NCBI GenBank assembly: GCA_023014365.1
Contig: JAEBUN010000049.1
Coordinates: forward strand, 186,001 to 250,000
Length of the DNA: 64,000 nt
Origin: Lepiota brunneoincarnata
Lineage: Eukaryota > Basidiomycota > Agaricomycetes > Agaricales > Agaricaceae
Reading direction: 5' to 3'
In this document: positions 35,143-44,791 of the stretch, one piece after another
Layout: every line of letters begins with the position of its first letter
How positions within the stretch are numbered: the first letter of the stretch is position 1
The notes under the pieces: model-generated
Told to the model about the DNA's origin: nothing
Databases searched by the model: none
What the model saw: only the letters and a program-made list of their open reading frames with translations
Translations under genes and position numbers: made by a program

Positions 35143-35879
35143 CGGTCAGCGACGCCAGGACACCGGAGAAAGACAAAAAGGAGAACACACCTTTTTTGCC
35201 CGGGACCGGTCGTAAAACTCATCCGCCACTGCACGCAACAGATTGTCGTTCGGGATTGCCTCCCCGTTGGGACGGGACCGATAAGATCAGGAGTGAAGTA
35301 CCACAGCTCGACATACTCGAAGTTCTCCAACTTCTTCCGGGCATATTGTTCTGCCCTATCACGGAGGAAATCTGGAGGGCTGGTATTCAGGTCGAAATCG
35401 GGTAATTTTGCCTTTTTCTTTTCGGCCTCTTTCTTCTCACGTTCGGCTTCCTTCAGAGCCTCGTTGATTTCCTGCTGTCGAACGAGCTCTGCTTGGTGTG
35501 TCACCTCGTCCTCTGCCCTTTGCTGCTCCTCCATCTCTCTGTCCCACAATTCTGTCTCAGCGTCATTTGTCTTTTTCCAAGCTTCAGACATTCGATTGAC
35601 CGCCTCCGCTTCGGTAATGTTACTTTGAGCTGCCAACGTCTTGCACAGTTCTTTCCAAGGGCCTGAGGAGAAGTTTGGGCAGGCAGCAAGGTGCGGGTCC
35701 TCAATAGGAAACTCGACGGCAGGTGAAAGATTAGGAGATGCATGAACTCCCGAGTCGCCAGAGGAAACGGTCGGTGTACTCATGGTTTGTGTAATCATAG
35801 ATTCAAATTGAAAGAAAACTTTTGTTGTCGACGAGGGCAGTAGTGGGTGGCGACTCGAAACAGAGTTTTGATGTCTCAC
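35139..35879 (-). CDS. Gag-like ORF of the DIRS-like element
   Basis: Open for 246 codons; likely start at MSTPTVSSGDSGVHAS rather than the first Met. It has a long Glu/Lys/Ala coiled coil (about residues 115-165) followed by LPDFDLNTSPPDFLRDRAEQ and FEYVELWYFTPDL. The latter is a motif I associate with the first ORF of agaricomycete tyrosine-recombinase retroelements. The last 45 or so codons look like out-of-frame read-through. It probably forms the RNA-binding particle protein (inference). Confidence 0.6.
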   Translation of the reverse strand: MRHQNSVSSRHPLLPSSTTKVFFQFESMITQTMSTPTVSSGDSGVHASPNLSPAVEFPIEDPHLAACPNFSSGPWKELCKTLAAQSNITEAEAVNRMSEAWKKTNDAETELWDREMEEQQRAEDEVTHQAELVRQQEINEALKEAEREKKEAEKKKAKLPDFDLNTSPPDFLRDRAEQYARKKLENFEYVELWYFTPDLIGPVPTGRQSRTTICCVQWRMSFTTGPGQKRCVLLFVFLRCPGVADR

Positions 35880-36434
35880 CCACTACTGCATACATAGAGT
35901 ATATAGACATAGACGTAGCTCTAACGTCTCAGTCGTGCCTCCTAAAACGTTAGACCGGCCAAACTGTGGTACATGCTTCATATCTCAATGACGAGGCGCC
36001 CGATCGCCCTCAAACTTAGACGTGTTTACGTATTGCCATTGTTTTTTATATTAAGGCCTTCATCTGAAGCCCATGAAGCCCTTCAACCTTCATGAAGGCT
36101 TCAAGCTCAGCAAAACTCATTTGAAGGGCTTCAGGGCCAACACTGGTCACGGGGCTGCACTTCTTGATGAGTATCAGTTAACCCGATTTGGAGTTATTAA
36201 GAGCGTGAACCGAATGAAGACTTCCATTCACCACGACTGCCATGAGGCAGTCGTGCGTCCAAGTTAACCTTTCTGATATCCAACGCCCATGTCGACACCA
36301 CCAAAAGAAGTGAAAAAGGTTGGTTTCCCCACAAGCACCTGGCGGCATGGGCTTAGCTGTGTTTTCCGCTAGTTCGCGCCTAACCTGTCATCGGCAGAGT
36401 CCCAGGGACATAACCCAGATGGTCAGTCCCGATC
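35880..36434. other. Spacer with an inverted repeat
   Basis: Upstream of the DUF6535 gene. TGAAGCCCTTCAA at 36074-36086 is inverted as TTGAAGGGCTTCA at 36121-36133, with further GAAGGCTTC words between. A possible upstream exon for the next gene starts with ATG near 36291 but is unproven. Confidence 0.45.
36074..36133. repeat. 13-bp inverted repeat, MITE/SINE-like fragment
   Basis: Perfect arms TGAAGCCCTTCAA and TTGAAGGGCTTCA separated by 34 bp rich in related words. Confidence 0.7.
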
Positions 36435-38045
36435 ATGATTCTAATGTCCGCCTTCCTCGTTGAATTCGACTTCCCTGTAGGCACCTGTGCTCCCGACAAA
36501 CCTGCACACCATGAGACCACGCCTCAGGATATCAATGTCGCCTATCAGTCCAAAAGGGAAGAGAGTCCATTTTCCCTGCTCTATCGCCCGGACGCAATCA
36601 TCTGGTCACTCTATCTAAAGGAAACGGAGGCTGAGGACAAGGAGCTGGTGCAACTTTGGCAAACTGGGCTTGATTCGCTTCTGGTATTTGTGAGTTCGTG
36701 TCCGCACACTGCACGGAAAGATAAGTCTGACACCCTATAGGCGGGATTGTTCGCTAGCATTCTGGCCGCTTTTCTGATAGAAAGCCGAAAAGGCCTCCAG
36801 GAAGACCCACAAGAAATTTTACTGCGAGAAATTCTTTATGCGATACGGAACCATTCAAACACATCCATATCTCCCTCCTTCCATCCCTCGAGGTCCTCAT
36901 TACTTGTGAATTATTTTTGGTTCATCAGCCTCACTCTTACCCTGGGCAGTGCGCTTGGCGGAGTACTTGCCAAAGGCTGGCTCGCAAAGTACGCTCCTCC
37001 ATCTCCCGGTGTGTCCTCCAAAGATGCTTGTGAGCGTCATCTCCGTGTCATGAGAGCTCACCAATGGCATTTTGGCACCCTCATTGCTAGTATCCCGCTC
37101 TTGGTACAGCTCGCCCTCTTCCTGTTCTTTTTGGGCCTTGTTGTTTTTTCCTTGGGCGACAATGGCGGAATCGGCTTTACCATTCTCACTTTCATCACAT
37201 TTACTTTGGCTGTCTATATTTTGATGACCGTCTTGCCGTGGTTTTCCCCAGCTTGTCCATTTCAAACGACAATATCCAATTTTATTCCAGGGATTACAGA
37301 GAAAGCACGATACAAGGATGACCGTGCTTCGTCTTATGACGTGGCAAATTCCAACGTGATCTCCTTTTGGGAGGCAGCTGAGAGATTTAAAATGGAGGTC
37401 CTTCATAAGCCCGACGAACTGGAACTTGAGGCTAAAATATTGTCCTGGATCATCGCCTACTCCACTGTGGAAGAAACTATTGAAGAAGCCACCAGGGTTA
37501 TAGCGGGTCTACCCGCCACCCACTTGGTCGCATTGCGGAAGGCTATGGACGAGGCGGGAGCAGTCAAACGACTGTGTAACCGGTTCCCGCAGTGCTTCCA
37601 GCAATCGCCTGGGCTCCCAGTCCTTGTCGCTGATGTGAATCGGGCCGAGGCATACCTTTTTGGCATGCTCCACGTTGTTACAGTGGGGAATGGGTCACTC
37701 CGCGAACTGCTGCCGTTACTCGGTCCCGGACAACCATTGCGCCGACGGGATAGTGTTGATCCATGCCTCCAAGCCCTCGCGTTTTGTCTACGGATGGAAA
37801 TCCTGCTGGCCGCGAGTGAGGATGATCACCAAGAGGAATGGGAACAAACAAAGAAAAACTTGGTTTCAATGTTGCAATCTGGGTCAACTCAAGCTCTCCA
37901 GAGGAAATTAATGCGGGTCGCTGTGAGAAGCTTGCTGGGCCAAAAGCAGGTTTTACAACGGATTGCCGTCATTGTAGTGGCCTGGTGTGCCAGAATTGGT
38001 GAGATTGCTAGGATCTGTGATGAATGGTTGCTTATTAGAAGTTAA
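36435..38045 (+). CDS. DUF6535 membrane protein (possibly the N-terminal half of a larger protein)
   Basis: Exons 36435-36689 and 36741-38045 join in phase 0 through a 51-bp intron (GTGAGT...CTATAG) to 519 residues. The DUF6535 signature is clear: IWSLYLKETEAEDKELVQLW, then LDSLLVF/AGLFASILAAFLIES. Four predicted membrane helices: that one, NYFWFISLTLTLGSALGGVL, LIASIPLLVQLALFLFFLGL and TILTFITFTLAVYILMTVLP. Between the second and third lies GWLAKYAPPSPG...RVMRAHQWHFGTL. The C-terminal 250 residues are helical. DUF6535 proteins are expanded in agaricomycetes and have no known function. The stop at 38043-38045 is followed by a second stop and then, in the same frame, by the HEAT-repeat ORF at 38064, so the two may be one split gene. 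Confidence 0.85.
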
Positions 38046-38063
38046 TAGAATAGAACAGGGAAT

Positions 38064-39889
38064 ATGGAAGTGTGGGAGATTTCGCCAAACAGCGACTCAC
38101 AGCTGAAGACAATAACGGGACAATTTGTGACATTGAGGGCGGACACGGATAATGCCGTCCGGGATGCTGCCGTGTTGGGATTCACCAAGGTCACGTATTG
38201 CGGTGAGCCATGAAGAGCGATTCCCGGAAGGGGTATCTAATCACGACGCGAATGATAAACAGTTACCGCTCATAACGCGATGAGCGATGCTGTTCAAGGC
38301 GTCATGGAGTTGCTGCCGCATGGTAACCCGACGGTGCGGTGGGCTGCTGCAAATGCAATCAGCAAATTCACTGACCATGGTGAATTGTCCCGCATCCTCA
38401 GTTATTGCATGTCCCTGAGCTCCGTTTGCAGCCGCATTCCACGATGCCATCAAGGGTGCTATTCCGGAGGTCATGAAGTTACTGAAGGATAGTGACTCAG
38501 ATGTACGGTCGGCTGCTGCAAATGCATTGAGCAAATTGGCTGAGCACGGTGAATTGTCTCGCATCCTCAGTGATATTTTACGTCCCTGAGCTCCGTTTGC
38601 AGCCGCATTCCACGATGCCATCAAGGGTGCTATTCCGGAGTTCATGAAGTGGCTGAAGGATAGTGACTCACGTGTACGGTCAGCTGCTGCAAAAGCATTC
38701 AGCAAATTGGCTGAGCACGGTGAATTGCCCGGCATCCTCAGTGATATTTTACGTCCCTGAGCTCCGTTTGCAGCCGCATTCCACGATGCTATCAAGGGTG
38801 CTGTTCCAGAGGTCATGGAGTTACTGAGGAATGGTAACCCGGAGGTATGGTCAGCTGCTGCAAATGCATTGAGCAAATTGGCTGAGCACGGTGAATTGTC
38901 CCGCATCCTCAGTGATATTTTACGTCCCTGAGCTCCGTTTGCAGCCGCATTCCAAGATGCCATCAAGTGTGCTGTTCCAGAGGTCATGGAGTTGCTGAAG
39001 GATCCCTTCCCGTATGTCCGGTCGGCTGCTGCCAATGCATTGAGCAAATTGGCTGAGCAAGGTGAATTGTCCCGCATCCTCAGTGATATTTTACGTCCCT
39101 GAGCGCTGTTTGCAGCCGCATTCCACAATGCTATCAAAGGGGCTGTTCCGGAGGTCATTAAGTTGCTGGAGGACGACGACCGGGAAGTCAGCTCGGCTGC
39201 TGCACGGGTATTCAATAATTTGGACAATAATTGTAAGTGACTCCTCTACCAAGGTGTACCTGACTCTCTAATCCCCACTCTCAAGTGCCATTTGCTGTTA
39301 CTCTTCCCCCAATTCTTAAACCCTTGCTCTCGGAGAACTCCGTCAGCATTCGTGCTTCTACCCTCTCTGTACTTCGCCAGCTTCCCACTCACCGTCAGGC
39401 TTCCATTTTAACAGTTGATATTGTTGCTGATATTCCGTTCCCTCAGCACTTTCCTGCCTTGGGACCATATTCACGTGCACTGAACTTATGAAACATCTCT
39501 GCTACCCCAATGCATCTGTCGCTGTCGAATCAGCTCGAATCTTCTGCAAGCTGGTTGTTGAATACAAACCTTGCCTCTGCATGGAACAATTCCGTCAGTT
39601 AACCCTGCATGTCATCCTGTACATCTTCAGGTGCCTCGAACACAGCGAAGCCGAGGTTCAACTTTGTGGTGTATCTATGTTCACTGTCCTGGCAGCCCAC
39701 GGTACAGTCTGTGTTCATTTATGCCCGTGTTTGACGCTCATCTTGCTCTTAGATGTCATCCGAAAAGTCATCGCAGAAATTGGATGCATTCATGGATTTC
39801 TTCGAACATTTATTAAGGATATCTCCATCGATCAGGTTGAGAAATTGGTTCATGGTTTAAAGGAATATGGTCTATTGGAGACATTCTAG
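38064..39889 (+). CDS. HEAT-repeat protein built from duplicated exon-intron modules
   Basis: Ten exons fit one uninterrupted frame of 446 residues: 38064-38202, 38263-38379, 38432-38548, 38603-38719, 38774-38890, 38945-39061, 39116-39232, 39286-39393, 39447-39701, 39753-39889. Exons 2-7 are each exactly 117 bp with phase 1 introns at both ends, and each encodes one 39-residue HEAT repeat such as AIKGAIPEVMKLLKDSDS followed by VRSAAANALSKLAEHG. Introns are 52-54 bp and nearly identical. HEAT arrays form superhelical protein-binding scaffolds. The N-terminal exon (MEVWEISPNSDSQLK...) and the downstream exons also read as degenerate helical repeats. It lies 18 bp after the DUF6535 stop in the same frame. 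Confidence 0.88.
38263..39232 (+). repeat. Six tandem HEAT exon plus intron units (about 171 bp each)
   Basis: Unit starts at 38263, 38432, 38603, 38774, 38945 and 39116. Both the coding part and the intron (GGTGAATTGTCCCGCATCCT...GTTTGCAG) are repeated. Units 2-5 are the most alike. Confidence 0.92.
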
Positions 39890-40449
39890 ATTCATTTCTT
39901 GCCAAGAAAATCCCACCTACTACTTTGAAGGCAAATCAAGAAGAGTTGCAGTATTCTTGACAAGTCAATGCAATGCTGAAGTTACCACCTCATCTGTACA
40001 CAGGCGAAATTGGTTCAAGAAAAAGGATTTCAAGGCTTGAGAATTACAGGCTCTTCAAACGATCGATGGCGATTGGTGGGAAGAACAGGGAAGTCGTATT
40101 CGGAGTTATTAACTATGGAGGAACCCCATGTCAAAGTGCAAAGTGCCCTTGGTTTATAATAAGTTTGCGTCGAAGCCAGGGGATGAAATGATGCATGGAG
40201 ATCTGGCTAGTGCTGTTCCGGCCCGGCTTGGCCTCAAAGCCCCGGCTTTGGCTTGGCCTGAGACGGCTTTGGCTTTCTCAATCCATAGGCCGAGCCAAAG
40301 CCGTCAACTAGGGCTTGGCTTGGCCTGAGCCGCGGCTTTTGTATGTAGAATGAAAAAATTTCCTGAGCGTTTAGCCAGCAAGTTTCACGCATCCGGGCAT
40401 CTAACTTAGCTCAAACTTAGCTTGGGTGTACTTGCGCTCGCAGGCCACC
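39890..40449. other. Spacer with GC-rich repeat words
   Basis: No gene. Between 40212 and 40338 GGCTTGGCC and GGCTTTGGC words repeat. GACGGCTTTGGCT (40262-40274) pairs with AGCCAAAGCCGTC (40293-40305). The 8-bp target duplication of the next element occupies 40442-40449. Confidence 0.55.
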
Positions 40450-41308
40450 TAGGGCTGCGCGCCGTTACCGTACATGACGGCTGTACGGCCGTATTAGTAC
40501 GGGTCCCGATACCGTACCGTTGATCACAAAAGGTCCATGTCAAACGGCCGTCCACAATACGGGTCATATACCGTATTCAGCCGTACAATGATGGGTGGAA
40601 ACGGCCGTCAACGGCCGTCAATATGGCAGGTACAGATAGGCATTAAACTGGAACTTCTTAGGCACGAGAACTCACCAAGACCGTACTGTCACACAAAATT
40701 CGAATGTGTGCGTGCTCATTCGAGTGATTGATTGGGCCCGGTAACGCTTCGCTCTGTATGATGTGGAGCCGAAATGGAGTCAGCAACCAAAGAGCAGCTT
40801 TCCGAAGACAGTTTGACATCAACGGACAACGTGGAGACGACTCCTTATCTAGCAATGGCTTCGTGAGGCCCAGTGCCGTACCGTACATTGGTGACGGCCG
40901 TATACCGCGGATAGAATATATTATGAATGCGGCCATAATTGGGGTAAATGGGACAAATATTCTCTACTTCTGATGATAACAACCTCGCTGCAACATCCCA
41001 CAAGCTTGTAACGGCAGCCAGAGGCTATTCACACATTGATTCTCTCAGTCAAACAACACCTGGGACTTACCTGCATGGTAATTCAAGATACTAATGCTCC
41101 TTTACTTATTTATACCACAAAGAGACGCTTTCATTGATTTTTTTCGTTCAATTATACCGTAGCCACCCGTTTACGGCCGTTTTTCACCCGTACCGTACCG
41201 TCAGGCCATTGAATTTTTTCTTTACGGTACGGGTAATGGCAATTTTCATGCCGTATTTCACCCGTGAGTATACGGCCGTAACCCGTAACGGTACGGTGCG
41301 CAGCCCTA
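40450..41308. mobile_element. Non-autonomous hAT-type element (MITE) with 8-bp TSD
   Basis: The ends are inverted: TAGGGCTGCGCGCCGTTACC at the left, and at the right the complement of TAGGGCTGCGCACCGTACCG. It is flanked by AGGCCACC at 40442-40449 and AGGCCACC at 41309-41316, a perfect 8-bp target duplication. Ends beginning (T/C)AGGG and an 8-bp duplication are hAT hallmarks. The 859-bp interior is full of CCGTACGG and ACGGCCGT palindromes and has no transposase, so it must be moved by an enzyme from elsewhere. Confidence 0.88.
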
Positions 41309-41316
41309 AGGCCACC

Positions 41317-42132
41317 ACTGCGTGTGGCATATCCGAGTCCTCAGGATTTTCATTGTTACGCGTCGAGAAAACCTATCTCTCAACGAAAAGACCAGATACG
41401 CCGTCCAAGAACGGGATACTTACCTGTTATCCAACCCGAGACACGCTTAACGACTCATCAGAATCTTCCCCATCGACCTGTCGTTTGGATGACGTAGAAA
41501 CATATGGACGTAACTTGACGTCCGTATGCAAGGGGAAACACGTAGATAACGTGTGTAGGCCAGACAAGAGCACCCTCGGTAGTCGTCGAGGAGAGGAAGT
41601 CCTCGGCGAAAAACGTTAGTAAACGTCGGACGGCACATGCCACGCCGTCCACTGTGAGCCAAGACGGGCACTCGCCCGTTTTCTAAGACTAAACATGCCC
41701 AACGACATGTAAAATTGTTCCCCATGGACCCCAGTGGTCCATAACCACTTCATTTCCGACGGCGGGGATAAGCGCGAGCTGCAGGGCTCTAAACATTGTT
41801 TAAATGATGTAGCATCACTCGGCTCCCACATCTAATCGTGAGGCAGTAAGAGCTCTGACTACTTAGGAAAGGGGAAAGTAGCCAAAGGCGATGCTCCCCG
41901 AAAGCCGAAGCCCCCAGGGAGTCCGCACAATGTCCATTCGAAGGCGCGGATACCTATAAGTCCTATAAGAAAGGAAATGTCTGGAGAATAGTGTGCAATG
42001 AAATGAAACGAAACAGAAGAGATAGAGACAGGGAGACAGTACAGAAGTGAGGGAAGCGATGAGAAGCGCTGAGAAGGGAAGTGTCCATGATTGTCTGTGC
42101 CAAAAGTTCGAAAGAAAAACAAAAACAACAAC
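41317..42132. other. No supported gene
   Basis: Minus-strand frames here (41859-42167, 41447-41725) lack motifs. The part next to 42132 is probably the 3' flank of the recombinase element. Confidence 0.45.
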
Positions 42133-43134
42133 CTAGGTGGCGGGTGCTTGGTGTGCTGGGCGCCCAAAAAGTAGGGCCTGCAAAAGAACGGGGTTCTTTC
42201 GGATGTAGATCTGGAACGTAGCAGAGGCCCAACGGCCGATTGCTTGGATCACTGCAGGAGCTACACCCGCTTCAGCAAGCGAAGTGGCACCACCCGCGCG
42301 CATTGACTGTCCTGCGACGTCCTTCGAGAAAAAACGGTGCAAGCATCTGATGAACCAACTACGGGTGGGTACGTCACCTGATGCTCGTAGCCACAGCTCT
42401 GGTTGGAAGCGATGCAGTCGGTCGCGTGAGGCAAGGTAAGAAGTGAATTGTCGGTAGGGATCAGAACTTGAGTTGAGTTTCTGAATGATGATAGTGTTGC
42501 CCTCGAAAAAGCGGTCGGCTTTGTGGCCAGGCAAAAAGAAGGAAAATTGGTCCTGGTTCACTTGGACCATGTGACGAAGAGATACTTTTCGATAGTCCCG
42601 TAGGCTGATCTTGTCTGGAAAGGAGACTTCCCCAAGGCGGAGAAGGGCATAGAAACCGGTGACGAGCATTGCAATGAAAAGTTCGTCGTCATGGAGTGTG
42701 GAGCTGCCGAGGTTGTGAATTACTAGGTCTAGGTCCGCTGTCGAAAGTGGTCGTTTTCTTTTGACTGGTGCCCCAAACCGACGGCGGCAACCAACCATAG
42801 TTCTGGTGACAAGTGGACTGTTGCGATTCTCCCGAATCTCAGGAAAGTACGACTCGAGTTGATTGCAGATACCTGACAAGTAGGAGTTGACAGATTCAGG
42901 TTTGATATGCGCCGACATGTAGACCCCAAAGAAGCTGAGGGTGTCCTTCGTTGGTTCGATTGGTAAATTGTGGAGTTTGCAAAAAGTGAGATACGAGTTA
43001 AGGGCTGAAGTGTAGGTGAGGTTGGATGTTTCGCTGATACTTAAACCAAGGGCGATCGCTCGTTCGTGGACTAATCGCTCCATCGCCCATGGCTCCCGGG
43101 CCGGTTGCCGAGAGCCGGCAGAGATGTTGATCAT
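42133..43134 (-). CDS. Tyrosine recombinase (phage-integrase fold) of a fungal mobile element
   Basis: An open frame of 333 codons; the likely start is the internal Met of MERLVHERAIALGLS at about 43083. The N-terminal core-binding domain (TYTSALNSYLTFCKLHNLP, VNSYLSGICNQLESYFPEIR) is followed by the catalytic domain. That contains Arg in LLRLGEVSF, a strand with Lys (FLPGHKADRFFEGN), GQSMRAGGATSLAEAGV where the usual HxxR His is Gln, IGRWAS, and the Tyr nucleophile in FQIYIRKNP. Such recombinases come from DIRS/Ngaro retroelements or Cryptons. No RT lies within 9 kb upstream on this strand, so it is an orphan recombinase or an element remnant. The frame itself is intact. Confidence 0.8.
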   Translation of the reverse strand: MINISAGSRQPAREPWAMERLVHERAIALGLSISETSNLTYTSALNSYLTFCKLHNLPIEPTKDTLSFFGVYMSAHIKPESVNSYLSGICNQLESYFPEIRENRNSPLVTRTMVGCRRRFGAPVKRKRPLSTADLDLVIHNLGSSTLHDDELFIAMLVTGFYALLRLGEVSFPDKISLRDYRKVSLRHMVQVNQDQFSFFLPGHKADRFFEGNTIIIQKLNSSSDPYRQFTSYLASRDRLHRFQPELWLRASGDVPTRSWFIRCLHRFFSKDVAGQSMRAGGATSLAEAGVAPAVIQAIGRWASATFQIYIRKNPVLLQALLFGRPAHQAPAT

Positions 43135-43343
43135 TTTTTATCTGCCCCCAGCATTCGTCGAGGGGGTAGAGAAGCGATATGAGGTAAAAGGAATGGGATG
43201 ACACAATCTATACACTCAGACTTTGGGGTCAGCGACAGATGTGCACTGGGGACTCCTATGGTTCCCCCCACAGTTGTTGCAAACGTGGAGTCGACGGCAT
43301 TGTTTGACATCGAGCATGCAGAGCCCTACCCAGTGGTGTCCCC

Positions 43344-44094
43344 GGGCGCGGTACAGTCGTGGACAAGCAAAGTCAACCAAAATAAACAACGAAATGATGG
43401 ACGAGATCTCTGGCGGAGAAAATCCGAAATTACCCTTTTTGCTGCAGGAACGTCCTAACTAGAGCCTATTGAGTTGATTTTCACGAACCGATTTTGCTCA
43501 ATCGACGATATGGGAAAATATACCCTCAAAATTTTGGCCAACCTAAGAAAAAACCGGAAAATTCATGAAAAATAGCGCAATCGACAGCATTTTTCGAGCT
43601 GAGTCTGATTCCGAGAAGACTTTAGATTTTCGACGAGCCAGTCAGGCTGAAAAAAATCCCTAAAATCGTGAGAAATTTCATTAGTCATGACTGCACCTTG
43701 CCAAAAAACCATACACTTGGGCCGAGAAGATTTAGATAGGGAAGGGAAGACACGAAACATTGTCATTGGTGTGTCCCCCACCATTTGCATAGATAAGTGA
43801 GACGATGCCGCCGAGGCTTGCACCTAAAATTTAAACGAGATGTAACCTGGTACATATTTGACGATGCCAGGACGAAAGCTCGTGAGATTTCACTCCAGGC
43901 TGGTTCTAACTTTGTCGAAAATTTCGCCCAAAAATTTGGCCAACACAACGGCTCGTGGGAAAAACTTCGGAGATGGTTTTTTCGACGTATTTCGATGTGC
44001 TGAATCCGAATCTGAAGTCAGATTGCAAAATTTTGTGTCGATCCGGAGATATCAACTTGGTTGACTTTGCTTGTCCACGACTGTACCGCGCCCG
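43344..44094. mobile_element. Putative foldback/MITE-like element with 36-bp inverted arms
   Basis: The 36 bp at 43344-43379 (starting GGGCGCGGTACAGTCGTGGA) are found as an exact reverse complement at 44059-44094. The roughly 680-bp interior is non-coding, with TTTTGGCCAAC-type words. No clear target duplication was identified. Confidence 0.6.
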
Positions 44095-44170
44095 AGCTAA
44101 GCCACTTTGGGAAGTCGGACAGGCACGGAGGACGGGAAAGGAAACGGCTCCCTAACCGGGAGGTGGTCCT

Positions 44171-44228
44171 GAAGTTCCTGAACAGTTCCCCAACCTGTCG
44201 AAGTTCCTGAACAGTTTCCGAACCTGTC
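44171..44228 (+). repeat. 29-bp tandem duplication
   Basis: GAAGTTCCTGAACAGTT...AACCTGTC occurs twice in a row (44171-44199 and 44200-44228) with two differences. Confidence 0.85.
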
Positions 44229-44791
44229 GTAACCCCGTCGTCAGCCTGTCAGAACCTCACCAGCAATAGAAAGGTCCCTAACGTCCGCCGAACCAGCCGA
44301 GCCTCGAACCTTGGACGTGCCCTAAAGCCGAAGAGGAAAATTCCCCCTATCTCTATTATTCTGTCACTGGGGGGGCTAGTGATAGTTTAATAGAGGTGGG
44401 CGAGAATACTCAGAGTCCTACGAAGTCGGGCTGGCGAACGGTGGCTACAGAGTTCTGATGGCCAGTACAGGAGAACCTGAATGCACATGCCCGTTGCAGA
44501 GTCATCGTCTCACTTCTCACTGTCGGGCACGCTTGCCAATATGTACAGTACCCAGGAAGCCGGCAGATTCGTCAACTCGCCAGCAGTCCAGAGAATGCAG
44601 GACACTTTTGCACAAAGGGAAGTGTAGTGCAAAGAAAAATAGGTACGAGTGAAGACACATAAGGATGGTGAAATACATGATGCCTAGCGAAAAGAAGAGA
44701 AACAAGACACCTAACTATCATTGCCTGCCTCCCCGGAAGGACCAGCGTAAGTACAGAACCGCATCTGCTTTCTCTGCCCATTCTCGATCTG

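Larger units (their letters stand above)
32821..35879 (-). mobile_element. Degraded tyrosine-recombinase-type (DIRS/Ngaro-like) retroelement
   Basis: Running right to left there is a Gag-like coiled-coil ORF, a zinc-knuckle region, a reverse transcriptase of the type found with tyrosine recombinases in agaricomycetes (WVDDH rather than YxDD) and an RNase H domain. It stops just after RNase H; no recombinase follows, so the 3' part is lost. Terminal repeats were not found. Frames are broken several times. Confidence 0.75.
43135..44791. other. Non-coding repeat region
   Basis: No gene. Contains the long-range inverted repeat 43344-44094 and the 29-bp tandem repeat 44171-44228. Short frames on both strands are AT-rich and motif-free. 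Confidence 0.5.

Noticed and set aside
38241..39227. 328-codon minus-strand ORF with a repeating NAAANGAQGRKISLRMRDNS-type peptide
   Set aside because: It is the antisense shadow of the HEAT exon-intron tandem repeats; the plus-strand gene has a perfect splice pattern.
32821..43134. Idea that the DIRS-like RT (32.8-35.9 kb) and the tyrosine recombinase (42.1-43.1 kb) are parts of one element
   Set aside because: In this element type the recombinase lies 3' of RNase H, which would be left of 32.8 kb. The recombinase lies 5' of Gag, and two intact genes and a hAT MITE sit between.
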